Assembly: GCA_041649415.1 (NCBI GenBank)
Contig: JBAZND010000002.1
Location: 124,001-188,000 of the forward strand
Source of the DNA: JALOAR01 sp041649415
GTDB lineage: Bacteria > Patescibacteriota > Minisyncoccia > UBA6257 > Colwellbacteraceae
Length of the DNA stretch: 64,000 nucleotides
Direction: 5' to 3'
The translations under genes and the position numbers were made by a program. The notes under the pieces are model-generated. The model was not told where the DNA came from. It did no database searches and was given only the letters and a program-made list of their open reading frames with translations. This document shows, piece by piece, positions 1 through 8,512 of this stretch (its first letter is position 1; the number at the start of each line of letters is the position of its first letter).

Positions 1-171
1 ATACTCTGTGCCGCGCCATTTTCGACTAATGAGTTTCGGCGGTAAACCGAAACCGAATTCTTCCACCTTAAGCTTAAGAAGTTTGGAGGCCATAAAATGC
101 CCCATTTCATGACCGAGAATCAAAATGGCAAAAAAGACAATTATAAGAAGCGCCGTAAAAATAAATTCCAT
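1..171 (-). CDS. rseP: RIP metalloprotease (site-2 protease, RseP-like), N-terminal part
   Basis: Only the first 57 codons are inside the window; the gene runs off the left edge. The N-terminus is a hydrophobic helix carrying the M50 zinc site HEMGH (residues 21-25), followed by a basic and aromatic stretch with FGFGLPPK, typical of RseP/YaeL intramembrane proteases that cut anti-sigma factors or signal peptide remnants in the membrane. The ATG at 171 lies 3 nt after the frr stop, so it is co-transcribed with frr and holB. A second, different M50 protein is at 19012-19641. Confidence 0.85.
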   Translation of the reverse strand, partial: MEFIFTALLIIVFFAILILGHEMGHFMASKLLKLKVEEFGFGLPPKLISRKWRGTEY

Positions 172-174
172 ATT

Positions 175-705
175 TCAAGCTTCAAGCTCGGCGGTTTTGT
201 CTTCCATTAATTTATCTATCCGCCCATTAAATTCATCAACGAGTTTTTGAAGATTATCTTTGCCTTTAAATTTTTGGTCTTCGGGGAGGGCGTTTATTTC
301 TTTTACGGCTTTGTCCCTCACTCCGCGCATTTTAATTCTGTTTTCTTCGGCAATGGACTTTATGAGTTTTATAAGCTCTTGCTTTCTCTCAATCGTAAGT
401 TCCGGCATCGTGAGGCGAACATTTGAGCTGTCTGCCGAAATGCCAAATCCGAGCCTCTCTCCTTCAATCGCCTTCGTAATAGCCGGTATAGCGCCTTTAT
501 CCCACGGAGAAATAACAATGTCTCGGGGCGGTTGAATGCCGAGAGTAGCGATATAATTAATCTGCGTGTCACTTCCCATATAGGACACTTTTATGTGCTC
601 CACTAATCGCGTAGTAGGTCTGTTTGAACGAATCTTAGAGAACTCGTCTTTCACAAAAGAAACGATCTCATCCATCTTTGACGATAGTTCTTTTAGCGGG
701 TCCAT
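175..705 (-). CDS. frr: Ribosome recycling factor
   Basis: A 176-residue protein, close to the usual 185 for RRF. It splits post-termination ribosomes together with EF-G (fusA, 15920-18025). The family pattern is clear: an N-terminal helix, the RPTTRLVEHIKVSYMGSD segment near residue 30, the WDKGAIPAITKAIE turn, and the C-terminal three-helix bundle with conserved IRMRGVRDKAVKEIN-like sequence. The start at 705 overlaps the end of holB by 13 bp. It belongs to the minus-strand run mreB-holB-frr-rseP. Confidence 0.95.
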   Translation of the reverse strand: MDPLKELSSKMDEIVSFVKDEFSKIRSNRPTTRLVEHIKVSYMGSDTQINYIATLGIQPPRDIVISPWDKGAIPAITKAIEGERLGFGISADSSNVRLTMPELTIERKQELIKLIKSIAEENRIKMRGVRDKAVKEINALPEDQKFKGKDNLQKLVDEFNGRIDKLMEDKTAELEA

Positions 706-1457
706 GATATTCCCAATAATTGCAATTTTTTGTTCGTATTAAACCTCAAGGATGCTGCCGTTCTATACAGTGCCTCTTTAAGGATGGCATAATTTTTCTC
801 TTTTCCAAAATACAGTCTGGCAAGGCGCGTCCTCATGTATTTTTCAAAATCTTCCGCGGAGGCGAATTTTTGCGGGATTTCCATTTCTTTAGAACTTTTT
901 TTCATTTGATCTTCAAGTATTTCCAAAGCAAGTCCGGGTCGGCCAAAAGAGGTTCTGGCGATTATTGCCGCTTTTTCTTCGCTCACGCCTTGTTCCGTAA
1001 GCCAGGAAGCGATTTTACTTTCTTTAACCCTCGGGAAATACAATTTTCTTAAGCGGGATACAAGCGTCGGCAAAAGATTTTCCGCGCCAGATGCCACAAA
1101 AATAATAAGCGCATGGGAAGGCGGTTCTTCAACGACTTTGAGAGCGGCGTTTTGAGCCTCGGGTGTCATTTTATCCGCATCGGCGATGATGATTACCCGG
1201 AACTTGGACATAATCGGCCTTTTTCGAAGGAAATTTTTAGCATCTCTTATTTCGTTAATGCCAATTTTATCGCTTGTGCGGATTATTAATCTCTCTTCCG
1301 GAACAGCGGGGTTTTCCTCAAACTCACGGGTAAGTTCGTCCGCAAACGCGAACTTACCGATTTGCGGTTCTCCAAAAAACAAGAAGCTTCCGGCTAAAAG
1401 ATTTTTCTTCTTCAACCGTTCAATTATTTCTCTTTCCGATTCCCTGCCTATAAGCAT
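693..1457 (-). CDS. holB: DNA polymerase III delta' subunit (clamp-loader AAA+ protein)
   Basis: A 254-residue AAA+ protein of the clamp-loader type, expected to help load the sliding clamp. It has a degenerate P-loop GEPQIGKF (residues 29-36) in place of GxxGxGKT, a Walker-B-like IIIADADKM, the NAALKVVEEPP motif characteristic of delta'/gamma subunits, and SRLRKLYFP at the sensor position where gamma would have SRC. The weak P-loop favours delta' over gamma/tau. It shares one base with the mreB stop (TAATG) and overlaps frr. Confidence 0.85.
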   Translation of the reverse strand: MLIGRESEREIIERLKKKNLLAGSFLFFGEPQIGKFAFADELTREFEENPAVPEERLIIRTSDKIGINEIRDAKNFLRKRPIMSKFRVIIIADADKMTPEAQNAALKVVEEPPSHALIIFVASGAENLLPTLVSRLRKLYFPRVKESKIASWLTEQGVSEEKAAIIARTSFGRPGLALEILEDQMKKSSKEMEIPQKFASAEDFEKYMRTRLARLYFGKEKNYAILKEALYRTAASLRFNTNKKLQLLGISWTR

Positions 1458-2467
1458 TAGTTACTTTTATTAAGAAGCGTTTTCTTGTAAGTATCAAGAT
1501 GATTGAGGATTGTGCCGGAGCCTTTAGCGACGCACAGAAGTGAGTCTTCCGCAATGTAGGATTCCACTCCTAATATTCTTTTGAAAAATTCGTCAATGTT
1601 TCTTAAGTTTGCTCCCCCGCCCGAAACAATAAGTCCTTTTTCCATGATGTCGGCAACGAGTTCTGGCGGAGTTTCGTTAAAGACTTTTTGAATGGACGCG
1701 GCAACATCAAGCAGAAGCGGATTCAAAGCCTCGGCTATTTCGTTTGAACTAATCACTATATCCTTCGGCAGACCGCTTACAAGATCTCTTCCGCGGATTT
1801 CAAACTCAAGTTTACTTTTTAGAGGCAGCGCTGAACCGGCAGCAATTTTTGCCGCTTCGGCAGTTTGCTCGCCAATAACGAGCGAATTTTTCTTTTTGAC
1901 GTATTCCATTATGGCCGTATCAAATTTGTTGCCGGCTACCCTAAGAGAAGACGAACAAACAATGCTTCCCAAAGAAATTACGGCAACTTCACTCGTTCCA
2001 CCGCCGATATTTACAACCATGTTTCCGGACGAGGAATTAATCGGTATGCCCGCTCCCAAAGCGGCAAGCAACGGTTCTCTCACTACGTAGGCGTTTTTGG
2101 CGCCTGCTTCGGAGGCGGCATTTATAACCGCTCTTTTTTCAGTCGGCGTTATACCTGCAGGAACAGAGATAACGACATCAGGTCTCCAGAAATTAAAACC
2201 GCCGGAGGCTTTTTTAATGAAATACGTAAGCATTGCCTTGGTGATGTAATAATCGGCAATAACGCCGTCTTTTAAAGGACGGTACGCGGAAATATCGCCT
2301 GGCGTGCGGCCAATCATTTCTTTTGCTTCATGGCCGACGGCCAAAACTTTATTTTCCGGAAGGCTTAAAGCAACAATTGTCGGTTCGTTTATGACAAACC
2401 CTTTGCCAGGGGTATATACAACCGTGTTCGTGGTTCCTAAATCAATCCCTATTTGCCTAACAAGCAT
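1457..2467 (-). CDS. mreB: Rod-shape-determining actin homologue MreB
   Basis: A 336-residue bacterial actin that forms membrane-bound filaments guiding peptidoglycan synthesis. Phosphate-1 motif GIDLGTTNT (residues 7-15), a VVREPLLAALGAG segment, phosphate-2 region VNIGGGTSEVAVIS, and the adenosine-binding GLIVSGGGANLRNID are all visible. mreC and mreD do not follow; instead holB is translationally coupled. The ATG lies 6 nt after a TATAAT, so the transcript is probably leaderless, and the promoter overlaps that of the divergent gene at 2497. Confidence 0.95.
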   Translation of the reverse strand: MLVRQIGIDLGTTNTVVYTPGKGFVINEPTIVALSLPENKVLAVGHEAKEMIGRTPGDISAYRPLKDGVIADYYITKAMLTYFIKKASGGFNFWRPDVVISVPAGITPTEKRAVINAASEAGAKNAYVVREPLLAALGAGIPINSSSGNMVVNIGGGTSEVAVISLGSIVCSSSLRVAGNKFDTAIMEYVKKKNSLVIGEQTAEAAKIAAGSALPLKSKLEFEIRGRDLVSGLPKDIVISSNEIAEALNPLLLDVAASIQKVFNETPPELVADIMEKGLIVSGGGANLRNIDEFFKRILGVESYIAEDSLLCVAKGSGTILNHLDTYKKTLLNKSN

Positions 2468-2503
2468 GGTATGATTATATTAGCATTGTTTCCGACATGT
2501 CTA
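2453..2503. promoter_or_regulatory. Overlapping divergent promoters for mreB and the PEGA-domain gene
   Basis: Plus strand: TTGCCT (2453-2458), 17-bp spacer, TATATT (2476-2481). Minus strand: TAGACA (2503-2498), 18-bp spacer, TATAAT (2479-2474). The two -10 hexamers share four base pairs, so both promoters cannot be occupied at once. Read from sequence; transcription start sites are inferred. Confidence 0.6.
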
Positions 2504-3684
2504 ATCGCGCCAGAAAGGCCATTTTTTTAACGTTTTTAGCCGTTTTTTTTGCCGTGGGAGTCCCCCTTGCTCTTCTTTCTTGCGGATATAAATTCCGTTT
2601 TGATACTTTTAACTTCACCAAAAGCGGCGGTCTTTACGTCCGAAGCATACCTGTTGATGTAAAAATACAAATTAACGGGAAAGCTGTCCCAAACAACGCC
2701 GGGATATTGAATAATGGGACACTGATTTCAGGGCTTGCATCCGGTAAATATGAACTTCGGGTGAGCAAAGAGGGATATCGTCCCTTTTCGGCGTCTGCCG
2801 AAATAATTCCCCTCCAGGCGGCTTCATTTGATAAGTTAGTGCTCGTTCCCGAAACTTTCAGCTCTTATTTTACGGGCGATGTTTCAGATTTTTTCATAAA
2901 GGGAGATGAGGCGATAATAAGAGATTCTGCCGGAAAATTGCGATATAAAAATCAAATCATCGCGGGAGAGAATTTTGAGTTTTTCACAGCCGATGGGAAA
3001 TCTGTTGTAACTTCAATTTCTTCAGAAAAGACCAAAACGTATTTTCTCGTGTCTCTCTCAAACACGCGAGTTTCCACAAACATCAATGGAATCTTTTGGA
3101 GCCTAAAATCCGGAGTGTTAAAACTTCCGGGCGAGGTGCCGATACAAGCGATGGCTCCACATCCTTATGACGGTGACAAACTGCTCATAAGCACTTCGGC
3201 GGCATTTTACATGGTGGACATAAAGACCTTGACCATCACGAGGGGAAACGAAACGGCAGACCGAATATATCAGGAAAATTCTTCCGTTTATTTTGTAAAA
3301 GACAATTCACTTGTCGGATATAATGTGATCTTAAAAAGCTCGACGCCTATAATAAGCGTCAAAGAGAGTAAATTGATTACTGTTTCCCCGAGCGGAAGAA
3401 AGATAGCGATTCTTTGGAATAACAGAATTCTTGAGATATACGACGTGGATAATAAAAAGTCTTTAAGGTTTAATCTTGAAGATTTAGGCGACATCAAAGA
3501 CATTTTTTGGCATAAGAATTCCGGATACGTATTTATCCATTCCGAAGATAATCTTCATTTCCTTTATGCGGAGCGCGAGAATATCAATCCGCAAGTAATA
3601 TGCGAAGGCGTTTCAGAGGCAAAATACGCCGATAACGCGCTTTACGTTCTTTCAGGGAAGGAAATTAAGACGTTAAAATTTTAG
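2497..3684 (+). CDS. PEGA-domain membrane-anchored protein with beta-propeller-like C-terminus
   Basis: A 395-residue protein of unknown role. A single N-terminal membrane helix (about residues 8-28) is followed by a PEGA-type beta domain (about 45-112, with KIQINGK and GKYELRVSKEGYRPF). A beta-rich region from 115 to the end has repeated short strands (LVGYNVILK, AILWNNRILEIYDV, GYVFIHSEDNLHF) resembling propeller blades. The topology implies an extracellular domain, perhaps contacting cell wall. It is divergent from mreB, with which it shares a promoter region, and its 3' end overlaps the map stop by 20 bp in convergent orientation. Functional linkage to MreB is only an inference. Confidence 0.7.
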   Translation: MSNRARKAIFLTFLAVFFAVGVPLALLSCGYKFRFDTFNFTKSGGLYVRSIPVDVKIQINGKAVPNNAGILNNGTLISGLASGKYELRVSKEGYRPFSASAEIIPLQAASFDKLVLVPETFSSYFTGDVSDFFIKGDEAIIRDSAGKLRYKNQIIAGENFEFFTADGKSVVTSISSEKTKTYFLVSLSNTRVSTNINGIFWSLKSGVLKLPGEVPIQAMAPHPYDGDKLLISTSAAFYMVDIKTLTITRGNETADRIYQENSSVYFVKDNSLVGYNVILKSSTPIISVKESKLITVSPSGRKIAILWNNRILEIYDVDNKKSLRFNLEDLGDIKDIFWHKNSGYVFIHSEDNLHFLYAERENINPQVICEGVSEAKYADNALYVLSGKEIKTLKF

Positions 3685-4423
3685 GGCCTGATTTTAAGGC
3701 CGCAACAGTATGCTCAAATTGGGCAGTAATTGACCCGTCCACGGTTTTCAAACTGCCATCAGGAAGTTCAAAGATTTCGGGATTTCCCAGTGAGAACATG
3801 GGTTCAAGAGCAAGAACTATTCTCTCTTCAATAAGCACGCCCGTCCCCTTACGGCCGAAATTAAAAACTAACGGGTCTTCATGAGGAGCAAATCCGACAC
3901 CGTGGCCAGCGAGACCTTTTATTACATTAACTTTATATTTTTCGGCGACTTCGGAAATCGCGGCGCCGATGTCTCCCAGTCTATTTCCCGGACGGACCTC
4001 TTCAATTCCGGCATATAAGGCTTCTTCTGTCGCTTTTGCAAGTTTCTTCGCTGCTGCCGTTGCCCCTCCCATAACGATTGTCCGTGCCGAATCGGTGAAA
4101 TAACCTTTATAATTAACGCCTATGTCCAGTTTAAGCACATCTTCCTCTTCAAGTTCTCTATCGTTTGGTATGCCGTGCACGACAACGCTCCCAAGTGATG
4201 CGCAGATGGAGGAGGGATAGGCGTGTTTTGCGCCTTCGGGGCGGTAACCCAAGAAAGAGGGTTTGGCGTCGTATGAAGAAATCAAATCAAAAGCCATTCT
4301 ATCGAGAAAGTTCAATTTAACACCGGGAATGGCTGCAGCGGAGACCTCGTCTAAGACGGTTTTTAAGATACGCCCCGATGTTTCAAGGAGCGCGATGTCT
4401 TTTTCGGATTTGATTTTGGACAT
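3665..4423 (-). CDS. map: Methionine aminopeptidase, type I
   Basis: A 252-residue M24 metallopeptidase removing initiator methionine. All five metal ligands are visible in order: D in KLDIGVNYKG, D in YFTDSART, H in GLAGHGVGFAPHEDP, E in LALEPMFSLG and E in AQFEHTVA. No N-terminal zinc or SH3 extension is present, so it is the short bacterial form. Its start lies 61 bp inside adk, forming the secY-adk-map order common in spc operons; infA, rpmJ and rpsM do not follow here. Confidence 0.95.
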   Translation of the reverse strand: MSKIKSEKDIALLETSGRILKTVLDEVSAAAIPGVKLNFLDRMAFDLISSYDAKPSFLGYRPEGAKHAYPSSICASLGSVVVHGIPNDRELEEEDVLKLDIGVNYKGYFTDSARTIVMGGATAAAKKLAKATEEALYAGIEEVRPGNRLGDIGAAISEVAEKYKVNVIKGLAGHGVGFAPHEDPLVFNFGRKGTGVLIEERIVLALEPMFSLGNPEIFELPDGSLKTVDGSITAQFEHTVAALKSGPKILTS

Positions 4424-5031
4424 TCAAAAAAATTTTTTACTTCTTTTAGAACGACGCGTTCTACCGTTCCGCGCGAAGAGGCGCCATTAATCCCCACTAC
4501 TTTTACTCCCCTTTTTTTCAGTTCCCGAATAACCGGAAGAGTTTCTTTTTGGTACACGCGGAACCTTACTCTTATGATAAACGGCTCGTCAAGTCCCTGT
4601 CGGCCGCGCTTGGAATTTCTTTTAACAGACTCCGAAAGAGGAATGTCTAAGAAGACGGCTAAAATATTTTCTAAGCCATAATTTTTAATAAGCGTATCCG
4701 CTATGCCGCCGCCTTTTAGTTCAAAGGCTTCTTCCATAGTTCGCGGACTGCCGCTCATTACAAGGCTTTTTCCTTTGGCATAAAAATTTTTTATTTGCCT
4801 TTTCACTTTGGCGCCGGCCCAAGCAGAGTCAGTAAGCTTTCCGGACATAAAAAGTTCCCTTTGTTTTCTAAGATTCGCGCTTTTTTTAAGGAGCGCCTGA
4901 TTATTGACTAATTTTTCAATGTGCCTACCCAAATCAAAATGGGCAAACCCATATCTAGAAGCAACGCGTTCCGCTTGCGTCCCCTTGCCCGCTCCGGGAG
5001 GGCCATAAAAAAGAATAACGCACTTTCGCAT
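4363..5031 (-). CDS. adk: Adenylate kinase family protein
   Basis: A 222-residue nucleoside monophosphate kinase converting AMP and ATP to 2 ADP. The P-loop GPPGAGKGT is at residues 10-18, the AMP-site motif is SGSPRTMEEA (usually DGFPRT), and the LID region RNSKRGRQGLDEPF is short with no zinc cysteines. The C-terminus is a basic tail that overlaps map by 61 bp. Because of the altered DGFPR motif, another NMP kinase specificity is possible, but position between secY and map favours Adk. An extended -10 (TGCTATACT) ends 6 nt before the ATG. Confidence 0.85.
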   Translation of the reverse strand: MRKCVILFYGPPGAGKGTQAERVASRYGFAHFDLGRHIEKLVNNQALLKKSANLRKQRELFMSGKLTDSAWAGAKVKRQIKNFYAKGKSLVMSGSPRTMEEAFELKGGGIADTLIKNYGLENILAVFLDIPLSESVKRNSKRGRQGLDEPFIIRVRFRVYQKETLPVIRELKKRGVKVVGINGASSRGTVERVVLKEVKNFFECPKSNPKKTSRSLKHRGVS

Positions 5032-5037
5032 GAATTA

Positions 5038-5046
5038 AGTATAGCA
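5038..5046 (-). promoter_or_regulatory. Extended -10 promoter of adk-map
   Basis: On the minus strand TGC-TATACT is followed by 6 nt and then the adk ATG, so the transcript would begin at or next to the start codon. No good -35 is visible. This lets adk and map be transcribed apart from the long ribosomal operon. Confidence 0.5.
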
Positions 5047-5157
5047 GAGAACCGATTCGTATTTTTTTGTTTTAGAAAATTTATTATCTCTGGAAACGAC
5101 TATTTCCCTCCGGCGAGAAAATTCAACGCACGCCTTCGGAATAACGAACTTTTTACT

Positions 5158-6435
5158 TTATTCGGTGACCTCGTATTCGCGCATTTTGAGTTGGGAATCA
5201 ATTTGATTCCATGAATCCAGCGCGACTGAAACGACAATCAAAAGAGCGGTGCCGCCTATTACGAAATTCTGGCCCACGAAAGATTGGGTGACAATCGGAA
5301 GAACGGCAATAATTCCGAGAAAGAGAGCTCCGAATAGAGTGATTTTTTTAACGATTGAAGAGAGGCGTTTGGAGGTCGGTTCTCCGGGCCGAATTCCTGG
5401 AATAAATCCGCCAGATTGCTGAAGATTCTTGGAAATTTCCTGCGGGTTGAATACCACGGCCGTGTAAAAATATGTGAATAAAAATACAAGTAAAAAATAG
5501 ATTATGCCGTAAGCGACATGATTATTCATAAGCCGGATAATAGCCTCGTTTACGCCCGCGGCTTTGGGAATAAAATTTACAATAAGCTGTCCGATCATCT
5601 GCGGAAAAGAGAGCATTGCCATCGCGAAGATTATGGGAATCACTCCCGCTTGATTGACTCTTATCGGGAGATAACTTTCGCCGCCTCCGTAAACCCTGTT
5701 GCCTCTTATGCGTTTTGGATAAGATACGGCTATTTTGTGTTCTCCTTGGTTCACAAAAACAACTCCCGCGATGACAATGAGCGCGAGAGCCGCAATAACA
5801 ATGAGCGTGTCCCATCTCATCAGTCCTTCCGTAAACTGGGCATAAATATTTCCGAGCGTCATAGGAAGTCCGGCAACAATACCCGCAAAAATTATGAGAG
5901 AAACGCCATTTCCAAGCTTTTGCTCGTCAATAATTTCGCCGACAAATAAAAGTATCATTGAGGCCGCCGTAGCGGTTAGGGCATTAATCCAAAAAGAAAG
6001 GTCAAGGAGGCTGAAAGCTGGAAAGACTCGTTGAGCGACGAGAAAGGTAAGCAAAGCGTAGGTTTGCAATACGGCAAGCGGGACAGTTATAAACCGGCTT
6101 AATCGGTTGAATTTTGCCCTGCCGGCGGCGCCTTCTTCGTAGTAAATCTCTTTGAGACGCGGGAACACCATAGTTAAGACTTGCAGGATAATGGTGGCCG
6201 TAATGTAGGGACCAACGCCTAAAAGAGCAATGGATAGTGTGCCTATAGCGCCTCCCGAAAAGATGTTTAAAATCCCGAAGAAATTATTAGCGGCAAGAAG
6301 CCCCTTAAGGGCTTCCAAATCAACTCCCGGCAAAGGAATTGCCGCGAGAACCCTGAAAAAAACCAGGAGTCCCATAATTATGAGAACTTTCTTCCTGATG
6401 TCCGGATGTCTAAAAATCTCTAAAAATTTAGCCAT
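5158..6435 (-). CDS. secY: Preprotein translocase subunit SecY
   Basis: A 425-residue, ten-helix membrane protein forming the protein-conducting channel. It shows the N-terminal RVLAAIPLPGVD, the first plug-side segment with FSGGAIGTLSIALLGVGPYI, NGVSLIIFAGI, the loop FVNQGEHKIAVSYPKR and the C-terminal FNPQEISKNLQQSGGFIPGIRPG. I choose the ATG at 6435 (MAKFLEIF) rather than the upstream in-frame codon at 6468, because homologues start here; it overlaps the rplO stop by 8 bp. Confidence 0.95.
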   Translation of the reverse strand: MAKFLEIFRHPDIRKKVLIIMGLLVFFRVLAAIPLPGVDLEALKGLLAANNFFGILNIFSGGAIGTLSIALLGVGPYITATIILQVLTMVFPRLKEIYYEEGAAGRAKFNRLSRFITVPLAVLQTYALLTFLVAQRVFPAFSLLDLSFWINALTATAASMILLFVGEIIDEQKLGNGVSLIIFAGIVAGLPMTLGNIYAQFTEGLMRWDTLIVIAALALIVIAGVVFVNQGEHKIAVSYPKRIRGNRVYGGGESYLPIRVNQAGVIPIIFAMAMLSFPQMIGQLIVNFIPKAAGVNEAIIRLMNNHVAYGIIYFLLVFLFTYFYTAVVFNPQEISKNLQQSGGFIPGIRPGEPTSKRLSSIVKKITLFGALFLGIIAVLPIVTQSFVGQNFVIGGTALLIVVSVALDSWNQIDSQLKMREYEVTE

Positions 6436-6616
6436 GTTTTCCCCTAAGCTTCGGAGTTCTTTGGACAAAATCCCTTACGGCTGGACGAATATGTCTTCCC
6501 GAGCGGGATTTCTGGCCTTTTTGTCCCCTTCCGGCTGTCTTGCCGCGTTTTCCTCCGCGAGCAATGCGTTTCTTGTCCTTATTATAACGCGCTCCTTGTA
6601 ATTCGTGTAATTGCAT
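6428..6616 (-). CDS. rplO: Ribosomal protein uL15, truncated to its N-terminal segment
   Basis: Only 62 residues, against about 145 in most bacteria. The N-terminal rRNA-binding extension is intact (MQLHELQGARYNKDKKR, then GRGQKGQKSRSG, then RTPKLRGKHG), but the protein stops where the globular C-terminal domain should begin, and secY starts within its last codons. No coding potential for the missing part remains in any frame before secY, so this is a real truncation, not a frameshift. It starts right at the rpsE stop; rpmD (L30), usually between, is absent. Confidence 0.85.
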   Translation of the reverse strand: MQLHELQGARYNKDKKRIARGGKRGKTAGRGQKGQKSRSGRHIRPAVRDFVQRTPKLRGKHG

Positions 6617-7179
6617 TATTTGGAAGTTTTCAATTTCTTTAAAGCTTCAACAGTCGCCAAAGCGTTCATCAATTTATTTTTTGTTCCGCCCAAGCATTTG
6701 GCGGTAACGTCTTTAACGCCTGAAAGCGACATAATAGCTCTTACCGCGCCGCCAGCCATAAGTCCGTGCCCTTCTTTTGCCGGACGAAGTAAAACTTCGG
6801 CGGCGGAGAATTTCGCTTTGACTTCGTGAGCGATAGTGCCATTTATAAGCCTGAAAGTGATAAGCGCGCGTTTTGCGGCAGATTTGGCTTTTTGTATCGC
6901 CTGTTGGACGTCCGCGCCTTTCGCAACTCCCACGCCAACTGTTCCTTTGCCGTCTCCCACGACAACTGTCGCTCTGAATCTGAACCTTTTACCTCCTGCA
7001 ACCACGCGAGTAACGCGTCTTAAATCAAGAACTGTTTCTCCGAAGCCGTCTCCTTCCGATTCTCTTCGGGAGCTGCGACGAGTGCCGGCGCCTCTTCGCT
7101 CTTTTCCATCTCCGCCAAAACGCCTTTTTCTCGTTGGAGCGTTTTCTGCAGTATTGGTTTTTTTTATTTCTTCGGCCAT
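6616..7179 (-). CDS. rpsE: Ribosomal protein uS5
   Basis: A 187-residue small-subunit protein at the mRNA entry site, contributing to decoding fidelity. A basic, low-complexity N-terminal tail (about 1-45) precedes the dsRBD-like domain (LDLRRVTRVVAGGKRFRFRA) and the C-terminal domain (HEVKAKFSAAEVLLRPA, GLMAGGAVRAIMSLSGVKDV). Its stop overlaps the rplO start by one base. Confidence 0.97.
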   Translation of the reverse strand: MAEEIKKTNTAENAPTRKRRFGGDGKERRGAGTRRSSRRESEGDGFGETVLDLRRVTRVVAGGKRFRFRATVVVGDGKGTVGVGVAKGADVQQAIQKAKSAAKRALITFRLINGTIAHEVKAKFSAAEVLLRPAKEGHGLMAGGAVRAIMSLSGVKDVTAKCLGGTKNKLMNALATVEALKKLKTSK

Positions 7180-7181
7180 GG

Positions 7182-7535
7182 TTATACTTTTATTCCGGCG
7201 GATCTTAGGGCTTCGGCGACTTGTTTGATTCTGCCGTGATATTTATACGCTCCCTTGTCAAAAATCATCGTTCCGATTCCCATATCTTTCGCTTTTTTAG
7301 CTACTAAAGCGCCGAGAGCAGCCGCTTTTTCCGATTTCGTTTTACCTTCTTTCAATTCGCGCGTGGACGCGGAAACCAAAGTTTTATGAGAAACATCGTC
7401 AACCGCCTGGGCGTAAGTGTAGCGATTGCTCCTAAAAACCGTTAATCTCGGTTTTTCGGTTGTGCCGGAAAGTTTTGCTCTCGTTCTAAGCGCTCTTTTT
7501 TTAGCTTTTAAATTATCTTTTTTGACTCTATTCAT
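7182..7535 (-). CDS. rplR: Ribosomal protein uL18
   Basis: A 117-residue 5S rRNA-binding protein. Family signature RTRAKLSGTTEKPRLTVFRS and C-terminal FDKGAYKYHGRIKQVAEALR are clear. The ATG at 7535 (MNRVKKDNLKAKKRA) fits the family better than the codon four residues upstream. It is 2 nt before rpsE in the spc order. Confidence 0.96.
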   Translation of the reverse strand: MNRVKKDNLKAKKRALRTRAKLSGTTEKPRLTVFRSNRYTYAQAVDDVSHKTLVSASTRELKEGKTKSEKAAALGALVAKKAKDMGIGTMIFDKGAYKYHGRIKQVAEALRSAGIKV

Positions 7536-7555
7536 GGAAAATAACAATTCGCATA

Positions 7556-8107
7556 TTACTTCCCTTCTTCGCTTCCGGCAACTTTCTTTCCGGCCTTTCG
7601 TCTAATGACCTCGTTTACATACATAATGCCTGTTCCTTTATACGGTTCCGGCTTTTTAACGGCTCGAATTTTAGCGGCGATTTCACCTACAAGACGCTTG
7701 TCGGCCCCCGAAATTTTCAAGATATTCTTTTCAGTCGCAGCTTTGATTCCTTCGGGAAGATTAAACTTTACCGGATGAGAGAAGCCAACATTTAAAACGA
7801 CGGCGTTGTCCTCGATGTTTGCTCTATAACCTACTCCTTCAATTTTTAATTCTTTTACAAAATCCTCCATCGCGCCTTGCAAGGCGTTTGCAGCAAGCGC
7901 CCGCATAGTTCCCCAATTAGAACGAGCTTGCTTGTCGGAAGTTAAAACTTCAAAAGAGAGAATATCTCCTTCTAATTTTGGGAGAACGCCTGGAAGAATT
8001 GGCACCTCAAGAACTCCGTTCTTTCCGGAGAATTTAATTACCGCTGCATTGATGTTTGTTTGCACGCTTTCGGGAATATTTATGATTTGCTTTCCGATTT
8101 TAGACAT
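7556..8107 (-). CDS. rplF: Ribosomal protein uL6
   Basis: A 183-residue large-subunit protein near the factor-binding site. Two tandem alpha/beta domains are visible: the first from MSKIGKQIINIPE, the second from about residue 85 (GVGYRANIEDNAVVLNVGFSHPV), with the conserved ISGADKRLVGEIAAKIRAV and C-terminal PEPYKGTGIMYVNEVIRRKAGK. Confidence 0.97.
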   Translation of the reverse strand: MSKIGKQIINIPESVQTNINAAVIKFSGKNGVLEVPILPGVLPKLEGDILSFEVLTSDKQARSNWGTMRALAANALQGAMEDFVKELKIEGVGYRANIEDNAVVLNVGFSHPVKFNLPEGIKAATEKNILKISGADKRLVGEIAAKIRAVKKPEPYKGTGIMYVNEVIRRKAGKKVAGSEEGK

Positions 8108-8116
8108 GAATAATTA

Positions 8117-8512
8117 CTACCAAATTTCAAGCAAGACTTCTCCGCCAATTTTAGATTTTCTAGCTTCGGTCCCCGTCATTACTCCTTCGGGGGTCGTCAC
8201 AAAATAATCACCATAACCTTGCTTTGACGGACGCAATGATTTGTATCCGACATAGACTCTCTTGGAAGGATGACTCACTATCCGGATGTCCCTAATTTTC
8301 GGCTTTTCATCAGCATATTTAATGGCGATGTCAATAATCTTTTTAACGCTTCTTCCTTTTTTTTCGGCAGACTCCAAATATCCTTCTTTAACGAGCGCTT
8401 CCGCTATTTCGTAATCAAGTCGGGCAAAAGGCACCTTAAGCCTCCTTTTCTCGGAGAGGACGGCATTTTTTATTCTGGTGAGCATATTGATATACATGGG
8501 AAGTGTTACCAA
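8117..8512 (-). CDS. rpsH: Ribosomal protein uS8
   Basis: A 131-residue 16S rRNA-binding protein, an assembly core component. Clear family pattern: MYINMLTRIKNAVLSEKRRL at the N-terminus and the C-terminal signature TTPEGVMTGTEARKSKIGGE. It overlaps the rpsN end by 7 bp. Confidence 0.97.
   Translation of the reverse strand: MVTLPMYINMLTRIKNAVLSEKRRLKVPFARLDYEIAEALVKEGYLESAEKKGRSVKKIIDIAIKYADEKPKIRDIRIVSHPSKRVYVGYKSLRPSKQGYGDYFVTTPEGVMTGTEARKSKIGGEVLLEIW

Noticed and set aside
5032..5157. Possible small gene between adk and secY
   Set aside because: No open frame with start and recognisable features; it holds the adk promoter and A/T-rich sequence.
6428..6616. Frameshift as the cause of the short L15
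   Set aside because: SecY begins immediately, and no frame between contains the missing domain.
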